Below, one piece after another: positions 33,662 through 43,894 of a DNA stretch of 64,000 nucleotides (positions are counted from its first letter, which is position 1; each line of letters begins with the position of its first letter). Made by a program: the position numbers and the translations under genes. Origin of the DNA: Sphaerotilus sp. (GTDB taxonomy: Bacteria > Pseudomonadota > Gammaproteobacteria > Burkholderiales > Burkholderiaceae_C). The notes beneath the pieces were generated by a model. It was not told where the DNA came from and did no database searches. It was given only the letters and a program-made list of their open reading frames with translations. The DNA lies in the NCBI RefSeq assembly GCF_013299175.1, contig NZ_JAAFKF010000001.1, positions 1 through 64,000 on the forward strand. The letters run 5' to 3'.

Positions 33662-34552
33662 TCAACCCTTGATGCCGCCGGCGGTGAGCCCGGCGATCAT
33701 CCATTTCTGGGCCAGCAGGAAGACGGCGGTGATCGGCAGACCGGACAGGATCGCGATCGCGGCGAAGTCGCCCCAGCGGAAGTTGTGCTCGTGGGCGAGC
33801 ATCTTGGTGCCCACCGCCAGCGTCAGCATCTCCTCGCGGTGCAGCAGCACGGAGGCGACCGGGTATTCGATGACCGTGCCGATGAAGGCGAGCAGGAACA
33901 CGACCACCAGGATCGGCAGCGCCATCGGCAGCAGCACCAGCCGGAACGACTGCCACGGCGTCGCACCGTCCACCTTGGCGGCTTCCTCGACCTCCATCGG
34001 GATGGTTTCGTAGTAGCCCTTGATGGTCCAGATGTGCATCGCGATCCCGCCCGAATACGCCAGCAGCAGCGCCCAGTGCGTGTCCAGCCCGAAGGCGGGG
34101 AAGGCGGCGCCGATGCGGTCGAAGATGGCGTAGATCGCCACCAGCGCCAGCACCGACGGGAACATCTGCATCAGCATCATCCCGGTCAGCACCTGCTGGC
34201 GACCCCGGAACTTCATGCGCGCCACGGCGTAGGCGCCGGTGGTGGAGAACAGCAGCGTGACGCAGGCCGACAGCGTGGCGATCTTCACCGAGTTCCACAG
34301 CCACTTCAGCACCGGCAGCTCCGGCTCGATCAGCGTGCCGTCCGGGCCGGGGTAGGGCAGGCCGAGGGCGAACTTCCAGTGTTCGAGGCTGAGGGTGTCG
34401 GGGATCAGGCTGCCGGTGGCGAAGTTGCCGGGCCGCAGCGACACCGACAGCACGATCAGGAACGGCGACACCACGAGGAGGCACAGCGCGATCAGGAAGA
34501 CGTGCGCGGCGATGACGCGCCAGCGTTGGGACTTGTCGAGGACGATGGCCAT
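33662..34552 (-). CDS. malG: Maltose/maltodextrin ABC permease MalG
   Basis: 296 residues with six membrane helices and the binding-protein-dependent permease EAA loop 'EEAAKVDGATPWQSFRLVLLPM', which docks on MalK. The C-terminus 'QKWMIAGLTAGGIKG' is the MalG hallmark. It pairs with MalF, 27 bp upstream, in the MalFGK2 importer in the inner membrane. Confidence 0.96.
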   Translation of the reverse strand: MAIVLDKSQRWRVIAAHVFLIALCLLVVSPFLIVLSVSLRPGNFATGSLIPDTLSLEHWKFALGLPYPGPDGTLIEPELPVLKWLWNSVKIATLSACVTLLFSTTGAYAVARMKFRGRQQVLTGMMLMQMFPSVLALVAIYAIFDRIGAAFPAFGLDTHWALLLAYSGGIAMHIWTIKGYYETIPMEVEEAAKVDGATPWQSFRLVLLPMALPILVVVFLLAFIGTVIEYPVASVLLHREEMLTLAVGTKMLAHEHNFRWGDFAAIAILSGLPITAVFLLAQKWMIAGLTAGGIKG

Positions 34553-34579
34553 GGGGAAAGGCTCCTGTTCCGTTCCGGT

Positions 34580-36112
<1,533 letters not shown>

Positions 36113-36142
36113 GCGGGGCCGATGCTCACGGGGTCACGTCGA

Positions 36143-37345
36143 TCACTTGCTCAGGATGCGCTTGGCGGCGGCGTCCATCGCTTCCTTGGGCGACTGGCGG
36201 CCGTCCATGAGGTTGCCCAGCGACGAGACCATGGCCGACCAGAAGCGGCCCATCTCGGGGTTGTTGGGCATCGGGGCGCCGTCCTGCGCCGAGGCCATCG
36301 TCGCGGCGATGTGCGGGTTGGACTTCACCTCCTCGAAGAACGCCTTGCTGGCGGGCACGGCGATCGACTCGGCGTCGTTGAGCGCCTTCAGCCCCTTGGG
36401 CGTGAGCATGTAGTTCTCGATGAACTCGACCGCCAGGTCCTTGTTCGGCGACGCCTTGTTGATCATCGCGCCCTTGACGCCGACGAAGGGCGCCGCCTTG
36501 TGGCCGTTGACCGCCGGGATCTTCGCCACGCCGTAGTCGATGTTGGCCTTCTTCAGGTTGTCCCACGACCACGGGCCGTTGATCATCATCGCGACCTTGC
36601 CCTGCGCCATCGCGCCTTCCATCTCGGCGTAGCCAGATTCGAGCGGCATGTATTTCTCGCGCAGCAGCTTGTTCAGCAGCTCGACACCGGCCACCGCGCC
36701 CGCGTTGTTCACGCCCACGTCGGTGCCGTCGTAGGTGCCGTCCGCCTTCTGCTTGAACGCATACCCGCCGCCTGCGGCCAGCAGCGGCCAGGTGAAGTAG
36801 GTGTTGGTGTAGTCCCAGAGGATGGCGCGCTTGCCCTGCGGCTGGAGCTGCTTGTCGAGCGCGAGCACGTCCTCGAAGGTCTTCGGCGGCGTCTTGACCA
36901 GCGCCTTGTTGTAGACCAGCGAGATCGCCTCGATCGAGTACGGGTAGCCCCAGGTCTTGCCGCCGATGCTGAACGCCTTCCACGCCAGCGGGTCGATGTC
37001 CGCCTGCACCTTCTTGCTCGGCGTCACCGGGACGATCAGGCCGCCCGCGATCCATTCGCCTGCGCGGTCGTGTGCCCAGATCCAGATGTCGGGGCCTTTG
37101 CCGCCGGCTGCGGCCTGCTGGAACTTGCCGGGGCCGTCTTCGGGCGCCTCGACGGTGACGGGGATGCCGGTCTTGGCGGTGAACTCGGCGGCGACCTTCT
37201 GCATGCCCTTGGCGCCGTCGGTGCTGTACCAGATCAGCAGCTTGCCGGGTTCGGCGGCGAGCGCGGCCGGAGCAGTGAACGCACCCGCAGCGAGCAGGGC
37301 GGCGCCGAGGGTGGACAGCGCGAAGGTGGAGCGGGTGGAGGGCAT
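36143..37345 (-). CDS. malE: Maltose/maltodextrin-binding protein MalE
   Basis: 400 residues with a signal peptide ending 'APAALAAEPG'. The mature protein begins 'KLLIWYSTDGAKGMQKVAAEF', and 'GPDIWIWAHDRAGEW', 'TYFTWPLLAAGGGYAF' and 'AMMINGPWSWDNLKKANIDYGVAKIP' match MalE positions that line the sugar cleft. It captures maltodextrins in the periplasm and delivers them to MalFGK. It lies between malK and malF. Confidence 0.95.
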   Translation of the reverse strand: MPSTRSTFALSTLGAALLAAGAFTAPAALAAEPGKLLIWYSTDGAKGMQKVAAEFTAKTGIPVTVEAPEDGPGKFQQAAAGGKGPDIWIWAHDRAGEWIAGGLIVPVTPSKKVQADIDPLAWKAFSIGGKTWGYPYSIEAISLVYNKALVKTPPKTFEDVLALDKQLQPQGKRAILWDYTNTYFTWPLLAAGGGYAFKQKADGTYDGTDVGVNNAGAVAGVELLNKLLREKYMPLESGYAEMEGAMAQGKVAMMINGPWSWDNLKKANIDYGVAKIPAVNGHKAAPFVGVKGAMINKASPNKDLAVEFIENYMLTPKGLKALNDAESIAVPASKAFFEEVKSNPHIAATMASAQDGAPMPNNPEMGRFWSAMVSSLGNLMDGRQSPKEAMDAAAKRILSK

Positions 37346-37387
37346 GGCGGTTCCTTGGAGCTTGAATCGATGACGGGATCGGCGGGA

Positions 37388-38485
37388 TCAGGTCCGGCGC
37401 GGCAGGGCCAGCCCTTGCGCGTCGAAGAGGTGGCAGCGGTGTGGCGGCAGCACGAGGTGCGCCGTGTCGCCGCTGTTCAGCGGATTTTCAGGATCGGTGC
37501 GGGACACGACGGTCTGCGGCACGCCGGCCACCTGCAGGTAGAGATAGGTCACGTCGCCGAGGTGCTCGGCGGCCTGCACTGTGCCGCGGACCTCGTTGTC
37601 GCCGGCTTGCGTGCTGGCTTGCAGATGCTCCGGCCGCACGCCCAGCGTCACCGCCGCGCCGCGCTGCAGCCGGCTGGCATCGACGTGCGCCGTGACGAGG
37701 TGGCCGCTGTCGAGGCGGACCTCGGCGCGCTCGGCGGTGGCGGATTCGAGCTTGCCGGGCATGAAATTCATCGTCGGCGAGCCGATGAAGCCCGCCACGA
37801 ACAGGTTGGCCGGCTGGTGGTAGAGCTGCATCGGCGTGCCGACCTGCTCGATCACGCCGGCGTGGAACACGGCGATCCGGCTGGCCAGCGTCATCGCCTC
37901 GACCTGGTCGTGGGTGACGTAGACCATCGTGGTCTGGAGTTCGCGGTGCAGCCGGGCCAGCTCGACGCGCATCTGCACCCGCAGCGCGGCGTCCAGGTTC
38001 GACAGCGGCTCGTCGAACAGGAACACCCCCGGCTTGCGCACGATGGCGCGGCCGATCGCGACCCGCTGGCGCTGGCCGCCGGAGAGGTCTTTGGGCTTGC
38101 GCGCCAGCAGCGGCTCGATCTTGAGGATCTGCGCGGCGCGCTGCACGGCGGTGTCGATTTCGGACTGGTTCATCCCGGCCAGCTTCAGCCCGAACGCCAT
38201 GTTCTTGGCCACCGACATGTGCGGGTAGAGCGCGTAGCTCTGGAACACCATCGCGATGCTGCGTTTCGAGGGCGGGATGTCGTTGACGCGCTGGCCGCCG
38301 ATGTGCAGCTCGCCCGAGGTGATCTCCTCCAGCCCGGCGATGCAGCGCAGCATGGTCGATTTGCCGCAGCCGGACGGCCCGACGAAGACCATGAACTCGC
38401 CATCGGCCACGTCCAGGTCGATGCCGTGCAGGATCTCCGTCTGGTCGAAGGACTTGCGCAGCGCCTTGAAGTGCAGATCAGCCAT
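37388..38485 (-). CDS. malK: Maltose ABC transporter ATPase MalK
   Basis: 365 residues from ATG 38485. ABC motifs: Walker A 'GPSGCGKST', Q-loop, signature 'LSGGQRQRV', Walker B 'VFLFDEPLSN' and 'THDQVEA'. From about residue 240 a regulatory TOBE/OB domain ('PTMNFMPGKLESATAERAEVRL...') follows, the MalK region for EIIA and regulator contacts in enterics. It powers MalFG and overlaps the alpha-glucosidase gene by 8 bp. Confidence 0.96.
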   Translation of the reverse strand: MADLHFKALRKSFDQTEILHGIDLDVADGEFMVFVGPSGCGKSTMLRCIAGLEEITSGELHIGGQRVNDIPPSKRSIAMVFQSYALYPHMSVAKNMAFGLKLAGMNQSEIDTAVQRAAQILKIEPLLARKPKDLSGGQRQRVAIGRAIVRKPGVFLFDEPLSNLDAALRVQMRVELARLHRELQTTMVYVTHDQVEAMTLASRIAVFHAGVIEQVGTPMQLYHQPANLFVAGFIGSPTMNFMPGKLESATAERAEVRLDSGHLVTAHVDASRLQRGAAVTLGVRPEHLQASTQAGDNEVRGTVQAAEHLGDVTYLYLQVAGVPQTVVSRTDPENPLNSGDTAHLVLPPHRCHLFDAQGLALPRRT

Positions 38486-40184
38486 GGGGTGCGCCTTCCA
38501 GTGCGCCGAAGTAGATGCCGTGGACGGGCAAGGAGAACTGGTGGCCCGTGCGGCGCGCGCGTTGGGCATCGGGCAGGCCCGGCACGGTCATGGGGACGCT
38601 GGCCGGCGCGTTGTCCAGCGTGATCTGGACCGGCGCCGTGCCCAGGTTGAGCACGATCAGCAGCGACGGGCCGAGGTTGCGGGCCGGCGCCTCGCGCACC
38701 AGCGCCATCACCGGCTCGGGCGCGTCCAGGAAGCGGATGCCGCCCTTGACCAGCGCCGGGAACGAGCGCCGCCAGGGCAGCAGGCTGCGCATGTAGTGCA
38801 GCGGTGCGTTCGGGTCGGCTTCGCTGGCGTCCACGGCCAGCCGGCGGTGGGCCTCGGGCACCGGCAGCCACGGTGTCACGTCCTGCCCGCCGCTGAAGCC
38901 GGCGTGTGGCGCGTCGGCCTCCCACGGGATCGGCGTGCGGCAGCCGTCGCGGCCCTTGTACTCGGGCCAGAAGGCGATGCCCGGTGGATCGACCAGCGCC
39001 TCGAAGGGCAGGTCGGCCTGTGGCAGCGCGAGTTCGTCTCCTTGGTACCAGCACACGCTGCCGCGCAGGCTCGCCAGCATGGTCAGCATCACGCGCACGA
39101 AGGACTGTGGCGATTCGGTGCCTTTCCAGCGCGTGAGCACGCGGTCGGCGTCGTGGTTGCCGATGGTCCAGCAGGCCCAGCCGCCCTGGCCGGGTGCTGC
39201 CGCCGCGGCCTCGAACTGCTCGACCTGCTTGCGCAGGTGCGCGACGCTCGCGTCCGGCGACAGCATCGAGAAGCTGTAGGTCATGTGCAGCCGCTTGTCG
39301 CCGGCGGTGTAGTCGAGCATCGTCGCCAGCGCGTCCGCATCGCCTACCTCGCCGACGGAGGTGGCCCCATAGACGTTCAGCAGCGCCCGCACTTCCTCCA
39401 GGAACTGCACGTTCTCCGGGCGGTTCTTGTCGTGGACGTGTACCTGCATGTCATACGGGTTGTGCGCGTAGGCGACCGCATCGGGTGCGTCCGGGCGCAG
39501 CGCCGCGTTCGGCCGCAGCGCAAGGTCGTGGAAGTAGTAGTTGGTCGTGTCGAAGCGGAATCCGTCCACGCCACGGTCCAGCCAGAACCGGATGTCGTCC
39601 AGCACCGCGGCGCGCACGGCCGGGTTGTGGAAGTTCAGGTCCGGTTGCGCGGCCAGGAAGTTGTGCAGGTAGAACTGCCGGCGCCGCGTGTCCCACTGCC
39701 ACGACGAGCCGCCGAACACGCTCAGCCAGTTGTTGGGGGGCGAGCCGTCCGGCTGCGCGTCCGCCCAGACGTACCAGTCGGCGCGCGGGTTGTCGCGGCT
39801 CGACCGGCTTTCCCGGAACCAGGCGTGGGTGTCCGCGGTGTGGGACACCACCTGGTCGATGAGCACCTTCAACCCCAGGGCGTGGGCCTGCGCCACCAGC
39901 CGGTCGAAGTCGTCCAGCGTGCCGAACAGCGGATCGACGGCGCGGTAGTCCTCGACGTCGTAGCCGAAGTCCTTCATCGGCGACTTGAAGAACGGCGAGA
40001 TCCAGACCGCGTCCACGCCCAGCCCGGCGAGGTAGCCGAGCCGGTCGAGGAGGCCCGGCAGATCCCCCACGCCATCGCCGCTGTGGTCGGCGAAGCTGCG
40101 CGGGTAGACCTGGTACAGCACCGCGCCGCGCCACCAGTCGGCGTCGGGCGGGCTGCGTTCTTCCCTGAGGTTGGTCGTGTTCAT
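38478..40184 (-). CDS. Cytoplasmic GH13 alpha-glucosidase-type enzyme
   Basis: 568 residues without a signal peptide. It belongs to the oligo-1,6-glucosidase/alpha-glucosidase branch: 'WWRGAVLYQVYPRSFADHSGDGVGDLPGLLDRLGYLAGLGVDAVWISPF'. Catalytic positions are Asp in 'GFRFDTTNYY', Glu in 'TSVGEVGD' and Asp in 'IGNHDADRV'. It would split imported maltodextrins to glucose. It lies between lamB and malK and overlaps malK by 8 bp. It is only distantly related to the three secreted amylases. Confidence 0.93.
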   Translation of the reverse strand: MNTTNLREERSPPDADWWRGAVLYQVYPRSFADHSGDGVGDLPGLLDRLGYLAGLGVDAVWISPFFKSPMKDFGYDVEDYRAVDPLFGTLDDFDRLVAQAHALGLKVLIDQVVSHTADTHAWFRESRSSRDNPRADWYVWADAQPDGSPPNNWLSVFGGSSWQWDTRRRQFYLHNFLAAQPDLNFHNPAVRAAVLDDIRFWLDRGVDGFRFDTTNYYFHDLALRPNAALRPDAPDAVAYAHNPYDMQVHVHDKNRPENVQFLEEVRALLNVYGATSVGEVGDADALATMLDYTAGDKRLHMTYSFSMLSPDASVAHLRKQVEQFEAAAAAPGQGGWACWTIGNHDADRVLTRWKGTESPQSFVRVMLTMLASLRGSVCWYQGDELALPQADLPFEALVDPPGIAFWPEYKGRDGCRTPIPWEADAPHAGFSGGQDVTPWLPVPEAHRRLAVDASEADPNAPLHYMRSLLPWRRSFPALVKGGIRFLDAPEPVMALVREAPARNLGPSLLIVLNLGTAPVQITLDNAPASVPMTVPGLPDAQRARRTGHQFSLPVHGIYFGALEGAPHG

Positions 40185-40209
40185 GCGGTGCTGACTGGGC
40201 TGACCGTGC

Positions 40210-41460
40210 TTACCACCACACCTCGGCCTGGAAGCCGTAGGTCGTGCCGCTCTTCTTGGTGCCGAAGACGCCGTTGGCCTGGGTGCCGGCCGCGTCGTTC
40301 CACTTGGCGTGCGTCACGAAGGCCCGCAGCGCCGGACGCGCCCAGAAGCCGCTCTGCAGCGTGAGCTGCTGCGCCACGGTGACCTTGGCGATCTTGGGCT
40401 TGCTGCCGCCGTCGGTCTTGCCCTGGTCGTAGCCGATCTCGACGGCGGTGCTGTGCAGGTCGCTGTAGTTGTACTGCGGGCGGATGCCGACGCTGGCCCA
40501 GACGTTGTCGTTGTCGCCGCCGAAGTTGGCGCGGCCGTAGCTGGCGGTCACGACGCCGCTGACCTTGGTGCCGGCCGGCGAGAAGTAGAAGTGGTCATGG
40601 AGGCGCCACGACTTGCCCTTGGCCACGCCGCCGCCCTGGTAGGACGGCAGCCACTCGAAGCCGCTGCCGAGCTTCTCGCCGATGACCAGGCTGGCCTTGT
40701 TCCAGCCGCCCACCAGGCCGGTCTGGGTGTGCTGCAGGAACAGCATCGTGCCCTTGCCGGTTTCCTTGGTGGCGTCCTTGGAGGCGGTGCTGCCGCTGAG
40801 CAGGACGAGTTCGCCTTCGAGCTTGCCGTTCGGGTTGACGTTCACGTCGTAGAAGCGGGCCGAGACGCGCTTGCCGACGATGTCATCGACCGCGTTGGCG
40901 TTGCCGCCGTTCTGGAAGTAGGCCAGCGACACCTTGGCCGCGCCGAGGTTGATCTCCTCGATGCCGGCGCCGGTGCCGTTGTTGCCCCAGTAGTAGTAGT
41001 CGCTCATGTGGATGTCGTGGCGGTTGTAGAACCGCTTGCCCACCCAGAGCTTGGCGCCGTCGAGCGCCGGGCTGCCGTCGAAGAAACCGCCGGCCTCGAT
41101 GTACGCCTGCTCGCTGGCGATGTTGAAGTTCTTGTTGTCGGTCGTGTCTTCCCAGGGCTGCTTGCCCTTTTCCTTGAACGACAGGGTCTGGTGGAACTTG
41201 GCCCAGGCGCCGTCGGACTTGCCGAAGGGCACCGAGGTGGTGATGCTGGCGAAGTTGTCGCACTCATTGCCGAGGCGGTACTTCGAGCGGATCGGCCAGG
41301 TGCCTTCGCCGAAGCACTGCAGGTTGCCGCCCGCGGTGGTGCCGCCGACCTGGCTGCGCACGTAGCCGTGAACGTCGATGCCATCGGCGCGGACGGCCGT
41401 GGCGGTGAACAGGCTGCCGATGGCCAGGGCCAAGGGCAGCAGTGCCTTGTTGCTTTGCAT
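40210..41460 (-). CDS. lamB: Maltoporin
   Basis: 416 residues from ATG 41460 with GAGGAG upstream. A signal peptide ends 'TATAVRA', and the mature protein starts 'DGIDVHGYVRSQVG', like LamB. 'AWAKFHQTLSFKEKG', 'LWVGKRFYNRHDIHMSDYYYWGNNGTGAGIE' and the terminal 'YGFQAEVWW' (ending in aromatic residues for BAM recognition) are LamB hallmarks. It forms an 18-strand trimeric outer-membrane channel for maltodextrins. It heads the transport operon, downstream of malR. Confidence 0.95.
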   Translation of the reverse strand: MQSNKALLPLALAIGSLFTATAVRADGIDVHGYVRSQVGGTTAGGNLQCFGEGTWPIRSKYRLGNECDNFASITTSVPFGKSDGAWAKFHQTLSFKEKGKQPWEDTTDNKNFNIASEQAYIEAGGFFDGSPALDGAKLWVGKRFYNRHDIHMSDYYYWGNNGTGAGIEEINLGAAKVSLAYFQNGGNANAVDDIVGKRVSARFYDVNVNPNGKLEGELVLLSGSTASKDATKETGKGTMLFLQHTQTGLVGGWNKASLVIGEKLGSGFEWLPSYQGGGVAKGKSWRLHDHFYFSPAGTKVSGVVTASYGRANFGGDNDNVWASVGIRPQYNYSDLHSTAVEIGYDQGKTDGGSKPKIAKVTVAQQLTLQSGFWARPALRAFVTHAKWNDAAGTQANGVFGTKKSGTTYGFQAEVWW

Positions 41461-41500
41461 GTCGATGCTCCTCGTGGGTGTTTGCCGGTGTTCGTGCGAA

Positions 41501-41514
41501 CTAAATCGATTCAG
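41501..41514. promoter_or_regulatory. MalR-type operator 1 (near-palindrome)
   Basis: CTAAATCGATTCAG fits a LacI-family consensus CTGAATCGATTCAG with central CG, one mismatch. It lies 41 bp before the lamB start codon and 33 bp from operator 2. It would fall at or just after the lamB transcription start. Confidence 0.6.
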
Positions 41515-41529
41515 ATGACGCATGGTTGC

Positions 41530-41558
41530 CATTCTGAATCGGTTCAGACGATCGTCAA
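41530..41558 (-). promoter_or_regulatory. Putative lamB promoter with operator 2 in the spacer
   Basis: On the minus strand TTGACG (41553-41558) is followed 17 bp later by AGAATG (41530-41535), a weak -10. CTGAATCGGTTCAG (41534-41547), a near-perfect LacI-type operator with central CG, lies between them. A repressor bound here would occlude RNA polymerase. The 33-bp offset from operator 1 is about three helical turns, so both sites are on one face. Confidence 0.55.
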
Positions 41559-41570
41559 GTTGTGCAAAGT

Positions 41571-41600
41571 CAGGTTTTTCCCTAGGTGAGGGAAAACCTG
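41571..41600. terminator. Strong inverted repeat downstream of malR
   Basis: CAGGTTTT(T)CCCT and AGGGAAAACCTG form a 12-bp stem with one bulged T around the loop AGGTG, 22 bp past the malR stop. The A/T-rich middle of the stem gives no separate T-tract, so it could be a terminator or attenuator between malR and lamB, or another protein site. Confidence 0.45.
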
Positions 41601-41622
41601 ATCCGGCCGCAATCCCGGCAGA

Positions 41623-42729
41623 TCAGGTGTCGCGCACCACCAGCTCGACCCCCAGCAGGGAGGGGCGCAGCCCGTCCAGCAGGGCCTGGACGGCCAGCAC
41701 ACCCTTGCGGTGCGCGTCCTGGCGGACGGTGGTGAGTCCGGCGGCGTGTGCGGCCGGGATGTCGTCGAAGCCGACGGCCGCGGCCAGCACCATGTCCTGC
41801 CACTGGCGCACTTCGGCCAGCGCGGCCAGGGCCATGCGATCGGTCATTGCCACAATGGCGAGCCGGCTGCCCGACGGCAACGACGGTCGCAGCGCGGCCA
41901 GTGCCTGTGCGGAAAATTCCGGGCGCGTGTCGTCCACCTCGATCCAGTCGATCGTGTCGATCGGGCGGCCCATGCGGCGGGCGGCCTGCACGTAGCCGAT
42001 GCGCCGCTCGATCGCCACCGACGTGCTGCGTGGCTGCACCTTGCGCCCGCTGGCCATCGCGTGCCGGCGCTGCTGGCCGTTGAGCGTGAAGCACACGGCC
42101 AGCACGCGGTCGGGCTGCTTCGACAGCGCATACGCCATGGCCTGCTCGGCGCCGTTGCGGTCCTCGATGCCAATGGCTGGCACACCCTCCACCACCGTGT
42201 CCACCAGCACCAGCGGCTTGCGCGCGGCCACGACTTCCGGCACGAGGTTGGGGCCGATCTCCGCATGGACGATGAGTGCGTCGGCGGTGGTCTGGAAGGC
42301 GGCGGCGAGCTGCAGGTCGCGGCCGAGCTTGGGGATGAGCTGCAGCGACAGCGCCCGCTGGTCGAGTTCATGGCTGACGCCGCGCAGGAAGTCCAGGCTG
42401 ATCGGGTCGCTGAGCGCGAACTCCAGCCCGTGGTGGTAGACGACGGCCACTTCACGTACCTCGTCGCGCCGCCGCAGCGCACGGGCCGCCGGATCCGGGC
42501 CGAAGTAACCCAGCTCGCGCGAGCGGCTGATGATTTCGGTGCGCAGCGTCACCGAGAGCTGGTCCGGGCGGTTGAAGGCGTTGGAGATGGTGGCCGGGCT
42601 GACCCCGAGCGCCTTGGCCACGTCGCTGGCGGTCACCTTCGGTCGCGTGGGCGGCTGGGTGGGCACAGGCAGGGTGGTCGGGTCGGGGATTGGATCGGGG
42701 GGCGTCGTTGCCGTGCGCTTGGAAGCCAT
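41623..42729 (-). CDS. malR: LacI-family maltose regulator
   Basis: 368 residues from ATG 42729. After a proline-rich N-terminal extension of about 30 residues comes the LacI helix-turn-helix 'VTASDVAKALGVSPATISNAFNRPDQLS' and hinge 'ELGYFGPDPAARALRR', then a periplasmic-binding-protein-like effector domain. It is encoded immediately upstream of lamB and matches the LacI-type operators there, so maltose-responsive control of lamB-malEFGK is the simplest reading. The N-terminal extension is unusual. Confidence 0.85.
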   Translation of the reverse strand: MASKRTATTPPDPIPDPTTLPVPTQPPTRPKVTASDVAKALGVSPATISNAFNRPDQLSVTLRTEIISRSRELGYFGPDPAARALRRRDEVREVAVVYHHGLEFALSDPISLDFLRGVSHELDQRALSLQLIPKLGRDLQLAAAFQTTADALIVHAEIGPNLVPEVVAARKPLVLVDTVVEGVPAIGIEDRNGAEQAMAYALSKQPDRVLAVCFTLNGQQRRHAMASGRKVQPRSTSVAIERRIGYVQAARRMGRPIDTIDWIEVDDTRPEFSAQALAALRPSLPSGSRLAIVAMTDRMALAALAEVRQWQDMVLAAAVGFDDIPAAHAAGLTTVRQDAHRKGVLAVQALLDGLRPSLLGVELVVRDT

Positions 42730-42781
42730 GGGGGGTCGCGTGCTCTGAGACGGGCGCGATTGTCGGCGGCATTGGCGCCCA

Positions 42782-43876
42782 TCAGCCCGCCAGATACGGC
42801 CCGCCGCGGATATTTTCAGCGCAGAACAGGCGAAACTCGTTCGGCTCGGCCGGTGCGGGCTGCTCGACATGGCCGCTGGCGTGCAGCAGGTGGTGCAGCG
42901 CACTGGCGATCTGCCCGTCCGGATCCTGGTCGATCACGAGGTCGAGCAGACCCAGGCGCAGCAGCGTGCGGTGTTCGTCGCTGAGTTCGTGGCCGACCCA
43001 GACCGGGCGCTCGGCCGGCGCGAGCCGCTGCAGTTCGGCCGCGATGCCCGCCGAGCCGGCACCGCTGTGGTACAGGCCGACCAGCGGCACGCCGTCGCGC
43101 TGTGCAGCGGCCAATGCGTGGCGCAGCGCGAGCTGGCAGCGGTCCGCGTCGTCGTGGCAGGGCACGGGCGCACCAGGGTCGATCAGGGGATGCCGCTCCG
43201 CCAGCACCTCGGCGCAGCCGCGCAGCCGGTCGGCGTGGGCGCGGTAGTCGAGCGTATTCGTCAGCCGCAGCACGCGGCCCGGCCGTTGGGCGAGGCGGCC
43301 GATGAAGTGCCCGGCGGTGCGGCCCGCGGCGAGGTTGTCGATGCCGGCGTAGTGCAGCCCCGGCACGTCGCCCATGCCCCCGATCCCGCTCATCAGCGTG
43401 ACCACCGGCACGCCCAGTTCGATCTGGCGGCGCAGCATGGCGCGCACCGGCGGCGTGTCGTGCAGCGCCACGATCAGGCCGTCGCGGCGGTGGCGCGGCC
43501 GGCTGAGGAGGTCTTCCACCTGTGCAGCGTGGGTGGCCTCGACGGTGTGGCGGTGGACCAGGATGCGCCGGTCCAGCATCTGCGCCGAGCGGGTCAGCGC
43601 CAGTTCCAGGCGGCGGAAATAGGGGGTCGTGCTGCGCGCCAGCACCACGTCGAAGCGCGTCAGGCCATGGCGCGGATCGGGCAGCACCCGCGGCACGCCG
43701 AGCTGGCGCGCCGCGGCGATGACGCGGGCCGTGGTGTCCGCCGAGACACCGCCGTGTTCGTTCAGCACGCGGTTGACGGTGGCCATGCTGACACCGGCGG
43801 CGGCAGCAATCTCGGTGAAGCGGGCGCCGCGCTTGCGGCGCACGGCGGGGGCAGGGGGCGGGACAGCGTCAGTCAT
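42782..43876 (-). CDS. LacI-family regulator (inositol-type context)
   Basis: 364 residues with a LacI helix-turn-helix 'FTEIAAAAGVSMATVNRVLNEHGGVS' and a Peripla_BP_4-like effector domain ('PVVTLMSGIGGMGDVPGLHYAGIDNLAAGRTAGHFIG'). It follows the IolI-like isomerase gene by 18 bp on the same strand, so it probably senses an inositol or related sugar. 'ANVNRVLN' replaces the canonical 'TVSRVLN' (Asn for Ser), as in other regulators of this branch. Effector inferred from context only. Confidence 0.82.
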   Translation of the reverse strand: MTDAVPPPAPAVRRKRGARFTEIAAAAGVSMATVNRVLNEHGGVSADTTARVIAAARQLGVPRVLPDPRHGLTRFDVVLARSTTPYFRRLELALTRSAQMLDRRILVHRHTVEATHAAQVEDLLSRPRHRRDGLIVALHDTPPVRAMLRRQIELGVPVVTLMSGIGGMGDVPGLHYAGIDNLAAGRTAGHFIGRLAQRPGRVLRLTNTLDYRAHADRLRGCAEVLAERHPLIDPGAPVPCHDDADRCQLALRHALAAAQRDGVPLVGLYHSGAGSAGIAAELQRLAPAERPVWVGHELSDEHRTLLRLGLLDLVIDQDPDGQIASALHHLLHASGHVEQPAPAEPNEFRLFCAENIRGGPYLAG

Positions 43877-43894
43877 CCCGCCTTGATGCCACGC

